Origin: Methylorubrum extorquens
GTDB taxonomy: Bacteria; Pseudomonadota; Alphaproteobacteria; Rhizobiales; Beijerinckiaceae
Reading direction: 5' to 3'
Assembly: GCA_019695455.1 (NCBI GenBank)
Contig: JAEUAC010000232.1
Span: 1 to 18,784, forward strand
DNA length: 18,784 nucleotides
The position numbers were made by a program, and so were the translations under genes. The notes under the pieces were generated by a model. That model was not told the origin of the DNA. It saw only the letters and a list, made by a program, of their open reading frames with translations, and did not search any database. Each line of letters opens with the position of its first letter. Position 1 is the stretch's first letter. Positions 5,849-13,531 of this stretch are shown piece after piece.

Positions 5849-6976
5849 ATGACGCTCCACCCGCAGGCCCGCCGCCTCCTCGACATGATCGCGGTGGGCG
5901 GGCGGGGCGCATGGAGCGTCGCCGGCCGCCGCGCCGGCCTCGCGGGCCTCGCCCGCATCGCGGGCGGCCGGCCGGACCTGTCCGTGGCGGTCATCGACAC
6001 GACCGTACCGGGCGCCATCGGTCCCCTGCCGGCCCGGCTGTACCGAGCGTCCCCGCCATCCACCCAGCATGACCACGTGGGTGGAGCGTCGCCCCCCACG
6101 TCTTTGGATGGAGCCACCTCCTCCCCTCGTCATGCTGAGGAGCGCCCGCAGGGCGCGTCTCGAAGCACGCACGACCGTGGCGCGGGCTTCGAGACGCAGG
6201 CTGCGCCTGCTCCTCGGCATGACGAGGGGGAAGGGCACCAATCAGCACCCGGCATGCTGTATTTCCACGGCGGCGGCTACGTCGCGGGGAGCGTCGAGGA
6301 TCACGACACGCTCTGCCGCGACCTCGCGGCGCTGTCGGGCTGCACCGTGCTCTCCGTCGGCTACCGGCTCGCGCCCGAGCATCCCTTTCCGGCCGCCATC
6401 GATGACGGCGTCGCGGCCGCCCGTGCCGTCCTGCGCGATCCGGGCCTCTACGGGATCGACGGCGGCCGGCTCGCGATCGGCGGCAACTCGGCCGGCGGCG
6501 GCATCGCGGCCCGGGTCTGCCAGGAGCTGGCGGCGGAGGGCTGCATGCCGTTCCGGGCCCAGCTCCTTCTCTGCCCCGTGCTCGACGCCGAGGGCGTCGG
6601 AGCCTCCTGGTCCGAGTTCGCCGAAGGCTACCTGCTCGACGCCGCGACCGTCCGGGCGGACGCCGCCGCGTCCGGGCTCGCCGCCCTGCCGCCCGACGAT
6701 CCGCGCGCCTCGCCGGGCCGGGCGCGCGACCTCGCCGGCCTGCCGCCGGCCCTGATCCACACGGCGGAATGCGACATCGTCCGCGACGGCGGCACGGCCT
6801 ATGCCGACCGCCTGCGGGGGGCCGGGATCGCCGTGCGGCACGTCTGCCATCCCGGCACCCTCCACGACTTCCCCATGCTGACCGGCCTCGTCCCGTCGGC
6901 GCGTCCCGCCCTCGCGGCGATCGCGGCCGAGCTGCGGGACGCGCTCGCCGCCGTCCCGGACCTCGTCCCATGCTGA
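5849..6976 (+). CDS. HSL-family alpha/beta-hydrolase (esterase/thioesterase candidate) with a large in-frame insertion
   Basis: This is a hormone-sensitive-lipase-type hydrolase. The oxyanion motif HGGGY starts at His140, the nucleophile is Ser214 in GNSAGG, and Asp309 (ECDIVRDGG) and His339 (LHDFPM) complete the triad. The family normally has GPLPARLYR followed within about 10 residues by LYFHGGG. Here residues 67-133 intervene, rich in Pro, His, Ser and Arg, and are encoded by a compound palindromic repeat. That explains the 375-residue length against about 310 for the family. The frame stays open and all catalytic motifs survive, so the protein may still work with a surface loop before the oxyanion strand. 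It starts 29 bp after the ligase and overlaps the synthetase by 7 bp (ATGCTGA). Possible role: hydrolytic release or editing of a carrier- or CoA-bound product; this is inference. Confidence 0.88.
   Translation: MTLHPQARRLLDMIAVGGRGAWSVAGRRAGLAGLARIAGGRPDLSVAVIDTTVPGAIGPLPARLYRASPPSTQHDHVGGASPPTSLDGATSSPRHAEERPQGASRSTHDRGAGFETQAAPAPRHDEGEGHQSAPGMLYFHGGGYVAGSVEDHDTLCRDLAALSGCTVLSVGYRLAPEHPFPAAIDDGVAAARAVLRDPGLYGIDGGRLAIGGNSAGGGIAARVCQELAAEGCMPFRAQLLLCPVLDAEGVGASWSEFAEGYLLDAATVRADAAASGLAALPPDDPRASPGRARDLAGLPPALIHTAECDIVRDGGTAYADRLRGAGIAVRHVCHPGTLHDFPMLTGLVPSARPALAAIAAELRDALAAVPDLVPC
6056..6229. repeat. Compound palindromic repeat element inside the esterase gene
   Basis: Two adjoining inverted repeats make a 174-bp unit, exactly 58 codons. 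The first, 6056-6111, has perfect 7-bp ends CCATCCA/TGGATGG and an inner CCACCC/GGGTGG. The second, 6123-6229, is a long palindrome: the 48-bp left arm and right arm match except for a few bases. Each arm contains its own perfect hairpin (GCGCCC-GCA-GGGCGC at 6142-6156; GCAGGC-TGC-GCCTGC at 6196-6210), giving a cross-shaped fold. The phrase CTCGTCATGCTGAGGAGC next to GTCTCGAAGC resembles dispersed REP-like repeats of Hyphomicrobiales. Its family membership is from memory. Confidence 0.85.
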
Positions 6977-8781
6977 CAGACCCTCGATCCGCCGGCCCCG
7001 CGGCGCCGGCCGGCCGCAAGCCGCTCTCGGCCAACGGGCGCTGGGCGGCCGCGCTCTCCCGCACGGCCCGGCTCGAGGCGGAGCCGCACCGCACGCTCCC
7101 GCACGTCGTCGACGAGCTCGCGCTCCGTCACGGCGACGCGCCGGCCCTGATCGACGAGCGCGAGACCGTCTCGTACCGCGAGCTCGCCGCGCGCCAGAAC
7201 CGCTACGCCCGCTGGGCGCTCGCGCGCGGCTACGGTCCCGGCACGACGATCGGCCTCTTCATGCCGAACCGGGCCGATTACCTCGCGATCTGGCTCGGCC
7301 TCTCGCGCACGGGCGCGACGGTCGCGCTCCTCAACACGAACCTCGCCGGCGCGTCGCTGGCGCATTGCGTCGGCGTGGCGGACCCGGTCCTCGCGATCGT
7401 GTCGGCCGATCTCGTGGCCGCCTTCCGCGACGCGGTCCCGGTGCCGATCCAGGTCCACGGCGCGGAAGCCGACGGCCTGCCGCGGATCGACCGCGAGGCG
7501 GAGGGCTTCTCGGGCGCGCCGCTGGCGGAGGGCGAGGCGCCGGAGGTCGCGCTCTCGGACCGGGCGCTCCTGATCTACACGTCCGGCACGACGAGCCTGC
7601 CCAAGGCCGCGAACGTGAGCCACCACCGCATCATGTCGTGGAGCCACTGGTTCGCCGGGCTGCTCGACGTGACGCCCGAGGACCGCATGTACGATTGCCT
7701 GCCGCTCTACCACAGCGTCGGCGGCATCGTGGCGACGGGCGCGACGCTGGTCGGCGGCGGCGCCGTGATCCTGCGCGAGCGCTTCTCGGCGAGCCGCTTC
7801 TGGGACGACGTCGTCCGGCACGAGTGCACGCTGTTCCAGTATATCGGCGAGCTCTGCCGCTTCCTCGTCAACGCGCCGCCGCACCCGGCCGAGCGGTCGC
7901 ACCGGCTGCGGCTCTGCGTCGGCAACGGGCTGCGGCCGGACATCTGGGAGCGCTTCCGCGACCGCTTCGCGATCCCGGGCATCGTCGAGTTCTACGCCTC
8001 CACCGAAGGCACGGTGTCGCTCTACAACGTGGACGGCAAGGTCGGCGCGGTCGGCCGCGTGCCGGCCCTGCTCGCGCATCGCTCGCCGGCCGCCCTCGTC
8101 GAGATCGAGGCCGACGGCGCGATCCGGCGCGGGCCGGACGGGTTCGCCGTGAGGCCCGCTCCCGGGCGCCCGGGCGAGCTCCTCGGCCGGGCCGAGACGC
8201 GCCCCGCCGCCTCCGCCTCCGCGCAGCGCTTCGAGGGCTACACGCAGGCGGGCGAGAGCGAACGGAAGCTCGTCCGCGACGTGTTCGGGCCGGGCGACAG
8301 CTGGATGCGGACCGGCGACCTCATGACGAGCGATGCCGGCGGGTTCTTCTACTTCCTCGACCGGCTCGGCGACACGTTCCGCTGGAAGGGCGAGAACGTC
8401 GCGACGACGGAGGTGGCCGAGGCGCTCGGCCGCGTGCCGGGCATCCGGGAGGCGGCGGTCTACGGCGTCGCCGTGCCGGGCTTCGACGGCCGGGCCGGCA
8501 TGGCGGCGCTGGTGACGGAGCCGGATTTCGACGCGGCCGGCCTCGCCGCGATCCTGGCGCCGGACCTGCCGGCCTACGCGATCCCGGTCTTCCTGCGGCT
8601 GCGGCCGGCGCTCGCCCGGACGGTGACGTTCAAGACGCTGACGCAGGACCTCGCGGCCGAGGGCTTCGACCCGGCCCTGACGGGCGACCCGCTCCTCGTG
8701 CTCGACGCGCGCGCCGGGCGCTACCGCCCGCTCGACGCGGAGGGCCGCGCCGCCATCCTGCGGGGCGAGCGCCGGCTCTGA
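6970..8781 (+). CDS. FATP-type long-chain acyl-CoA synthetase (AMP-forming)
   Basis: This 603-residue adenylate-forming enzyme resembles the fatty-acid transport protein/very-long-chain acyl-CoA synthetase branch. The ATP loop is YTSGTTSLPKAA (from Tyr203). YASTEGT (342-348) binds adenine, RTGD (447-450) binds the ribose, and DRLGDTFRWKGENVATTEV (464 onward) is the FATP signature. The family converts free fatty acids to acyl-CoA via an acyl-AMP. The start overlaps the esterase stop, indicating translational coupling; upstream extension of the frame lies inside the esterase. It is the last gene of the operon and ends 4 bp from the convergent livF. In context it may provide an acyl donor for an amino acid held on the carrier protein, or act on a product of the pathway; the exact substrate is not readable. 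Confidence 0.88.
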   Translation: MLTDPRSAGPAAPAGRKPLSANGRWAAALSRTARLEAEPHRTLPHVVDELALRHGDAPALIDERETVSYRELAARQNRYARWALARGYGPGTTIGLFMPNRADYLAIWLGLSRTGATVALLNTNLAGASLAHCVGVADPVLAIVSADLVAAFRDAVPVPIQVHGAEADGLPRIDREAEGFSGAPLAEGEAPEVALSDRALLIYTSGTTSLPKAANVSHHRIMSWSHWFAGLLDVTPEDRMYDCLPLYHSVGGIVATGATLVGGGAVILRERFSASRFWDDVVRHECTLFQYIGELCRFLVNAPPHPAERSHRLRLCVGNGLRPDIWERFRDRFAIPGIVEFYASTEGTVSLYNVDGKVGAVGRVPALLAHRSPAALVEIEADGAIRRGPDGFAVRPAPGRPGELLGRAETRPAASASAQRFEGYTQAGESERKLVRDVFGPGDSWMRTGDLMTSDAGGFFYFLDRLGDTFRWKGENVATTEVAEALGRVPGIREAAVYGVAVPGFDGRAGMAALVTEPDFDAAGLAAILAPDLPAYAIPVFLRLRPALARTVTFKTLTQDLAAEGFDPALTGDPLLVLDARAGRYRPLDAEGRAAILRGERRL

Positions 8782-8785
8782 GCCG

Positions 8786-9520
8786 TCACGCGGCCGAGGC
8801 GGTGCGGCCGCCGAGATAGGCGGCGCGGATCTCCTCGTTGCCCCAGAGCTCGTCGGGCGTGCCCGACAGGGCGAGGCGGCCGGTCTCGAGGACGTAGCCG
8901 CGATCGGCGACGGAGAGGCCCATGCGGGCGTTCTGCTCGACGAGGAGCACGGTCGTGTCCCGCCGCCGGATCTCGGCGATGATGGCGAAGACGGCCTGCA
9001 CGATCACGGGCGCGAGGCCCAGCGAGGGTTCGTCGAGGAGGAGGAGCCGCGGCTTCGCCATGAGGCCGCGCGCGACCGCCACCATCTGCTGCTGCCCGCC
9101 GGACAGCGTCCAGCCGAGCGCGCCCGAGAAGCGCCGGATGTCGGGGAAGAGGTCGAACATCGCCTCCGCCTCCGTCGCGATCTGGCGCCGCGACAGCCCG
9201 GAGCGGTTCGACGCGCCGAGCATGATGTTCTCCTTGACGGAGAGGCCCGGGAAGACGCGCCGCCCCTCCGGCACGTGCGCGATGCCGCGCCGGACGATCT
9301 CCTCGGGCTTCAGGCCCGCGATCGACTGCCCGTCGAACAGGATGTCGCCCGCGGCCGGCGTGACGAGGCCCGAGATGGCCCGCAGGGTCGTCGACTTGCC
9401 GGCCCCGTTCGAGCCGAGGAGGGTCACCACCTCGCCCGGCTCGACCGCGATCGAGATGCCGTGGACGGCCTCGATCTCGCCGTAGCGGACGACGAGGTTC
9501 TTCAGTTCAAGCAGCGGCAT
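8786..9520 (-). CDS. livF: Branched-chain amino acid ABC transporter ATP-binding protein LivF
   Basis: The 244-residue cytoplasmic ATPase drives high-affinity uptake of branched-chain amino acids or related amides together with LivG. Walker A is GSNGAGKST, the signature motif is LSGGQQQMVAVARGL, and Walker B is LLLLDEPSLGLAP with the following H-loop region degenerate (VLLVEQN). The signature and the start MPLLELKNLVVRYGEIEAVHGIS are typical of LivF. It overlaps the livM-livG gene by 14 bp and is the last gene of the transporter operon. Confidence 0.93.
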   Translation of the reverse strand: MPLLELKNLVVRYGEIEAVHGISIAVEPGEVVTLLGSNGAGKSTTLRAISGLVTPAAGDILFDGQSIAGLKPEEIVRRGIAHVPEGRRVFPGLSVKENIMLGASNRSGLSRRQIATEAEAMFDLFPDIRRFSGALGWTLSGGQQQMVAVARGLMAKPRLLLLDEPSLGLAPVIVQAVFAIIAEIRRRDTTVLLVEQNARMGLSVADRGYVLETGRLALSGTPDELWGNEEIRAAYLGGRTASAA

Positions 9521-11282
9521 CGGGCGCCGTTCCGAGATAGGCCGCGATCACGTCGGGATGCGCCAGCACGTCGGCCGGCGTCCCGTCCGCGATGCGCCGG
9601 CCGAAGTTGAGGACGGTGATGTGGTGCGCGACCTCGGTCACGAGCGTCATGTCGTGATCGATGATCATGATCGTGAGGCCCCGGGCCGAGATGCGCTTCA
9701 GGAGGTCGCGCAGCTCGACCTTCTCCGACGAGTTCAGGCCCGCGCCCGGCTCGTCGAGGAGGAGCAGCACGGGGTCGGAGGCGAGCGCGCGCGCGATCTC
9801 GATCGCCCGCTGGTGGCCGTAGGAGAAGCCCGCCACCACCTCGTCGGCCCGGTGCTCGAGGCCGACGAAGGCGAGCGCGGCCCGCGCCCGCTCGACGACG
9901 GCCGCGGCGTCGCCCGAGACCGGCCCGCCCGGCCGCTCGGCGCCGACCGTCACGTTCTCGAGCGCCGTCATGGAGCGGAACAGGCGGATGTTCTGGAAGG
10001 TGCGGCCCATGCCGGCCGCCGTGCGGGCATGCGGCGGCAGGGTCGTGATGTCCCGGCCGTTCAGGATGATGCCGCCGCTCGTCGCCTTGTAGAGGCCCGA
10101 CAGCACGTTCAGCGTCGTCGTCTTGCCGGAGCCGTTCGGCCCGATCAGCGCGTGGACGCCCCCGCGCCGGACGGCGATGTCGACCTCGTCGACCGCCTTC
10201 AGGCCGCCGAAATGCTTGGACAGGTCGCGCGCCTCCAGCACCGTCTCGGCGCCGGTGCCGCCGCCCGCGAGCTGCAGCGGCGGCACGGCGACGACGGCGC
10301 TCGGGCGCTTGAAGCGATCGAGCCGCGAGCGGACGAAGCCCCAGATGCCGTCCGGCATGAACAGCACGATCAGGATCACGGCCGCGCCGTAGATGGCGAG
10401 GTAGAGGCCCGGGATCGCCTTCAGGAAGCGCAGCCATTCGGGCAGGACGATGAGGAGCCCGGTGCCGATCGCGGCGCCGATCGGCGAGGCGACGCCGCCG
10501 AGCAGCACCATCGTCAGGAAGACGACCGATTCCGCGAAGGAGAACTGGTCGGGGCTGACATAGGCGAAGCCGCCCGCGAACAGGCCGCCGCCGATGCCGC
10601 CCAGCATGGCGGAGAGCGCGAAGGCCGTGACCTTGGTGCGGTACACGTCGATCCCCGCGACGCCCGCCGCGAGCTCGTTGTCGCGCACCGCCCGCATGGC
10701 CCGGCCGAGCCGCGTGTCCCGCAGCCGCCAGACGAGGTAGCCGAGGAGGCCGAGGACCCCGATGCAGAGCGCCAGGTAGGCCGAGCCGTCCGTGAACAGG
10801 ACCGGCCGCGGGATGGCCCGCACGCCGTCCGGGCCCTTGGTCACGGGGATCCAGTTGATGAGGACCAGCGTGACGATCTGCTGGAAGGAGATCGTCACCA
10901 TGGCGAGGTAGTGCCCGCCGAGCCGCAGCGTGGACGCGCCCAGGATCGCCCCGAACATCGCGGCGATCCCCGTGCCGACCAGCAGGCAGACCCAGAAGTT
11001 GACGCCGTAATCCGTCTGGCCGAGCCCGACCGCGTAGGCGCCGAGGCCGAAGAAGGCGGCCTGGGCGAGGTTGATCTGCCCGCAGAGCCCGAGCACCACC
11101 GTCAGGCCGAGCACGGCGATGGCGTAGGTCGTCGCCTGCAGCGAGATGTTGAGGATGTAGCCCGTCTTCGGCGCGATCACGGCGAACGCGATCGCGGCGG
11201 CGACGAGGACGATGTAGGCCGGCAGGCCCCAGCGGATGCGGGGGCGGACGGCGCCGGCGTCGGCGGTGGCGGTCGTGCTCAT
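9507..11282 (-). CDS. LivM-LivG fusion: branched-chain amino acid permease joined to its ATPase
   Basis: This 591-residue protein joins two normally separate subunits. Residues about 15-325 are a LivM permease with several membrane segments and the conserved GLCGQINLAQAAFFGLGAYA and LRDTRLGRAMRAVRDNELAA loops. A linker of about 30 residues follows (near SRLDRFKRPSAV). Residues about 350-591 are a LivG ATPase with Walker A GPNGSGKTT, the LivG-type Q-loop stretch GMGRTFQNIRLF, signature FSYGHQRAIEIARAL and Walker B LLLLDEPGAGLN. No frameshift is visible; the frame is continuous through the linker. The start shares an ATGA with the end of livH (4-bp overlap). Such fusions occur in other proteobacteria, so this is likely a genuine fused subunit. 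Confidence 0.93.
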   Translation of the reverse strand: MSTTATADAGAVRPRIRWGLPAYIVLVAAAIAFAVIAPKTGYILNISLQATTYAIAVLGLTVVLGLCGQINLAQAAFFGLGAYAVGLGQTDYGVNFWVCLLVGTGIAAMFGAILGASTLRLGGHYLAMVTISFQQIVTLVLINWIPVTKGPDGVRAIPRPVLFTDGSAYLALCIGVLGLLGYLVWRLRDTRLGRAMRAVRDNELAAGVAGIDVYRTKVTAFALSAMLGGIGGGLFAGGFAYVSPDQFSFAESVVFLTMVLLGGVASPIGAAIGTGLLIVLPEWLRFLKAIPGLYLAIYGAAVILIVLFMPDGIWGFVRSRLDRFKRPSAVVAVPPLQLAGGGTGAETVLEARDLSKHFGGLKAVDEVDIAVRRGGVHALIGPNGSGKTTTLNVLSGLYKATSGGIILNGRDITTLPPHARTAAGMGRTFQNIRLFRSMTALENVTVGAERPGGPVSGDAAAVVERARAALAFVGLEHRADEVVAGFSYGHQRAIEIARALASDPVLLLLDEPGAGLNSSEKVELRDLLKRISARGLTIMIIDHDMTLVTEVAHHITVLNFGRRIADGTPADVLAHPDVIAAYLGTAPDAAA

Positions 11283-12154
11283 GCCTTCTCGGCCACCCGT
11301 TCGCCGAAGATGCCCTGCGGCCTGAAGACCAGGAACGCGACGAGGACCAGGAAGGCGAAGCCGTCCTTGTAGGGGACGGACACGTAGGCCGCCCCGAAGG
11401 TCTCGATGATGCCGAGCGCGAGGCCGCCGATGATGGCGCCCGTCACGTCGCCGAACCCGCCGATGATGGTGGCCGCGAAGGCCTTCAGGGCGATCGTCGC
11501 GCCCATGTGGATCGACACGAACAGGACGGGGGCGACCAGGATGCCGGCGAGCCCGCCGATCACGGCCGAATAGACGAACGTCACCATGATCATGAGGGCG
11601 ACCGGGATGCCGAGCAGCGCCGCCATCTCCTTGTCCTGCGAGGTCGCCTGCAGCTTCTTGCCGAGCAAGGTGTGCTCGAAGAACCAGTATTGCAGGACGA
11701 CGAGCAGCGCCGTGACGGCGATGATGAGGAGGTACTGGCTGTCGAGATAGACGGGGCCGACGAGGAAGCCGGGCGTGTCGAACCAGCCGGACAGGACCTC
11801 GGGCTCGGGGCCGTGGATGGCGAGCGTCGCGTTGGCCAGCAGGATGGAGGCGCCGATCGTCGAGATGATGACGGGCAGGTAGGTCCGGTGCCGGAGCGGG
11901 TAGTAGACGGCGAGGTTGAACACCGCGCCGAGCACGCCCATGCCGATCAGCGAGACGATGAAGGCGAGCCAGTAGGGCAGGCCGAGCTTCACGGAGAACA
12001 TCACCATGAAGAAGGCCGCCACCATCGAGAACTCGCCCTGCGCGAAGTTCACGACGTTGGTCGCCCGGAAGATCAGCACGAAGCCGAGCGCGACCAGCGC
12101 GTAGACGGATCCGATGCCGATGCCGGTGAAGAGGAGCTGGAGGACGAGATCCAT
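11279..12154 (-). CDS. livH: Branched-chain amino acid ABC transporter permease LivH
   Basis: The 291-residue inner-membrane protein is almost entirely hydrophobic, with about eight membrane segments. The N-terminus (GIGIGSVYALVALGFVLIFRATNVVNFAQGEF) and the conserved GKKLQATSQDKEMAALLGI cytoplasmic loop are characteristic of LivH. It pairs with the LivM half of the fusion to form the translocation path. It overlaps the fusion gene by 4 bp. The start at 12154 has no strong Shine-Dalgarno sequence; the 124-bp gap to livK contains a REP-like double hairpin, so its translation may be set lower than that of livK. Confidence 0.95.
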   Translation of the reverse strand: MDLVLQLLFTGIGIGSVYALVALGFVLIFRATNVVNFAQGEFSMVAAFFMVMFSVKLGLPYWLAFIVSLIGMGVLGAVFNLAVYYPLRHRTYLPVIISTIGASILLANATLAIHGPEPEVLSGWFDTPGFLVGPVYLDSQYLLIIAVTALLVVLQYWFFEHTLLGKKLQATSQDKEMAALLGIPVALMIMVTFVYSAVIGGLAGILVAPVLFVSIHMGATIALKAFAATIIGGFGDVTGAIIGGLALGIIETFGAAYVSVPYKDGFAFLVLVAFLVFRPQGIFGERVAEKA

Positions 12155-12194
12155 CTAGGCGGGGTCCGTGTCGGCGTTCATGCGTGGTGCATCC

Positions 12195-12263
12195 CTGGAC
12201 CGCTCATGCCGGCGAAGGCCGGCACCCAGCTTTCGGCGGGGCGCCGGCCTGCGCCGGGGCGAG
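12195..12263. repeat. REP-like double hairpin between livK and livH
   Basis: A perfect 6-bp stem GCCGGC-GAAG-GCCGGC (12208-12223) is followed by CCGGC-CTGC-GCCGG (12244-12257). The phrase CATGCCGGCGAAGGCCGGCA followed by CCAGC is, from memory, a very common intergenic palindrome of alphaproteobacteria. It starts 15 bp after the livK stop inside the operon, the place where REP elements often protect the message of an abundant binding protein from 3' decay or partly terminate transcription. Confidence 0.75.
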
Positions 12264-12278
12264 CGGGCGCCAACCGCC

Positions 12279-13433
12279 TCAGCCGAGGTTCGGCGTGAAG
12301 TCGATCCGCTTGTCGAACTTGATGTCGCCCTTCTCGTTCTTGACGATGTTGTAGCCGTGCAGGCCGTCGCCGTTCTTGTCGAAGTTGTATTCGCCCTCGG
12401 CGCCCTTGTGGCCCCGGATGGCGAGCAGCGCCTCGCGCACCTTGCCGGGCTCCGTCGTGCCGGCCTTGTTCATGGCCATGGCGAGCACGACGACGGCGTC
12501 GTAGGTCCAGGAGGACTGGTTGTCGGGCGCGACCTTGCGGACCTCCCGGTAGGCCTTGCCGAAGGCCTTGGCGGCCTCGCTCGAATCCTCGGCGTAATCG
12601 GCGACCCCGTAGGTGTTGTAGAGGGCGGGGCCGGCGAGCTTCAGGGCGGAGACGTTCACGATCGAGGGCGAGCCCACCCACGGGATCGTCACGCCGAGCT
12701 GGCGCAGCTGCCGGGCGAAGATGCCGAGATCGGTCTCGAAGGTGAAGTAGGTGCCGAGGATGTCGGCGCCCGATTGCCGGACGGCGAGCACCACGGGCGT
12801 GAAGTCCTGGCTCTGGTTCGCGTAGCCCTGGTCGAGCGCCAGCGTCGCGCCGTTCTCGGGCAGGGATTCGGCGAGCGCCTTGGCGCCCGCCGTCCCGAAG
12901 GCGTCGGTCGAGTGGACGATCGCCCACTTCTTCTTGCCGAGCTCCTTGCCGCCGTACTGGGCGATGACCTTGCCCGAATAGGCGTCGTTCGGCCGGAAGC
13001 GGAAGAGCCAGGGATTGCCGAGCTTGGTGAGGTTCGGGTCCGTCCCGCCGAAGCCGACCGGCTTGCCGATCTTCAGCATGTCGGGCGCCATCGCGTGGTT
13101 CTGCGTGGACCGGATGGAGCCCAGGAAGGCGACGATGTCGGGCTGGCTGGCGAGCTTCGAGAAGGCGAGGACCGCGCCCGGATTGGTGGTCTGGTCGTCC
13201 TCCATGACGAGCTCGAGCGGCTTGCCCAGCACGCCGCCGGCCTTGTTGACCTGCTCGAGCGCGATCTTGGCGCCCGTCTGGGCGAAGGAGCCGGATTCGG
13301 CCGCGGCGCCCGTCATGGGCGTCACCATGCCGATCTTCACGGTCGCGCCCTGGGCGCCCGCGGAGCGGATGAGGGCCGGCGACGCGATGCCGGCCGCGAG
13401 GCCGGCCGTGACGAGACGACGAGTGACGAGCAT
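12279..13433 (-). CDS. livK: Branched-chain amino acid/amide ABC transporter periplasmic substrate-binding protein
   Basis: This is a 384-residue periplasmic type I binding protein. The N-terminus MLVTRRLVTAGLAAGIASPALIRSAGAQ is a signal peptide with an adjacent arginine pair, so export could be Sec or Tat. Mature KIGMVTPMTGAAAESG and the DDQTTNPGAV and FTFETDLGIFARQ stretches match the peripheral-binding-protein fold of Leu/Ile/Val receptors. I chose the ATG at 13433 because GGGAGG lies 6 bases upstream and the signal peptide starts there; the open frame extends about 34 codons further without meaning. The exact ligand (Leu/Ile/Val, urea or short amides, aromatic acids) cannot be inferred. 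First gene of the livKH(MG)F operon. Confidence 0.92.
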   Translation of the reverse strand: MLVTRRLVTAGLAAGIASPALIRSAGAQGATVKIGMVTPMTGAAAESGSFAQTGAKIALEQVNKAGGVLGKPLELVMEDDQTTNPGAVLAFSKLASQPDIVAFLGSIRSTQNHAMAPDMLKIGKPVGFGGTDPNLTKLGNPWLFRFRPNDAYSGKVIAQYGGKELGKKKWAIVHSTDAFGTAGAKALAESLPENGATLALDQGYANQSQDFTPVVLAVRQSGADILGTYFTFETDLGIFARQLRQLGVTIPWVGSPSIVNVSALKLAGPALYNTYGVADYAEDSSEAAKAFGKAYREVRKVAPDNQSSWTYDAVVVLAMAMNKAGTTEPGKVREALLAIRGHKGAEGEYNFDKNGDGLHGYNIVKNEKGDIKFDKRIDFTPNLG

Positions 13434-13493
13434 GTCTGACCTCCCGGAATCGCCTGGCCGTGCCCCGAGGGCCGGCCGTTTGTCGGCGTTGTT

Positions 13494-13526
13494 CTTCCCG
13501 GAAGGCTGACAGGTTGCCCGAAGGGC
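13494..13526. promoter_or_regulatory. Two small inverted repeats upstream of livK and downstream of the acyltransferase
   Basis: CTTCC-C-GGAAG at 13494-13504 may be an operator for livK. GCCC-GAA-GGGC at 13516-13526 lies 5 bp after the acyltransferase stop and may be a weak terminator; no T-tract follows on the minus strand. I could not identify a convincing sigma-70 promoter in this 98-bp gap. Confidence 0.3.
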
Positions 13527-13531
13527 CGCAA

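Noticed and set aside
6069..6755. Esterase being a frameshifted pseudogene because of the odd insertion
   Set aside because: The frame is continuous, all catalytic motifs are in the same frame, and the insertion is a recognisable palindromic repeat with a length divisible by three.
6769..6969. Upstream start for the acyl-CoA synthetase at 6769
   Set aside because: The extension lies within the esterase gene and is Arg/Pro-rich; the ATG overlapping the esterase stop fits translational coupling and family length.
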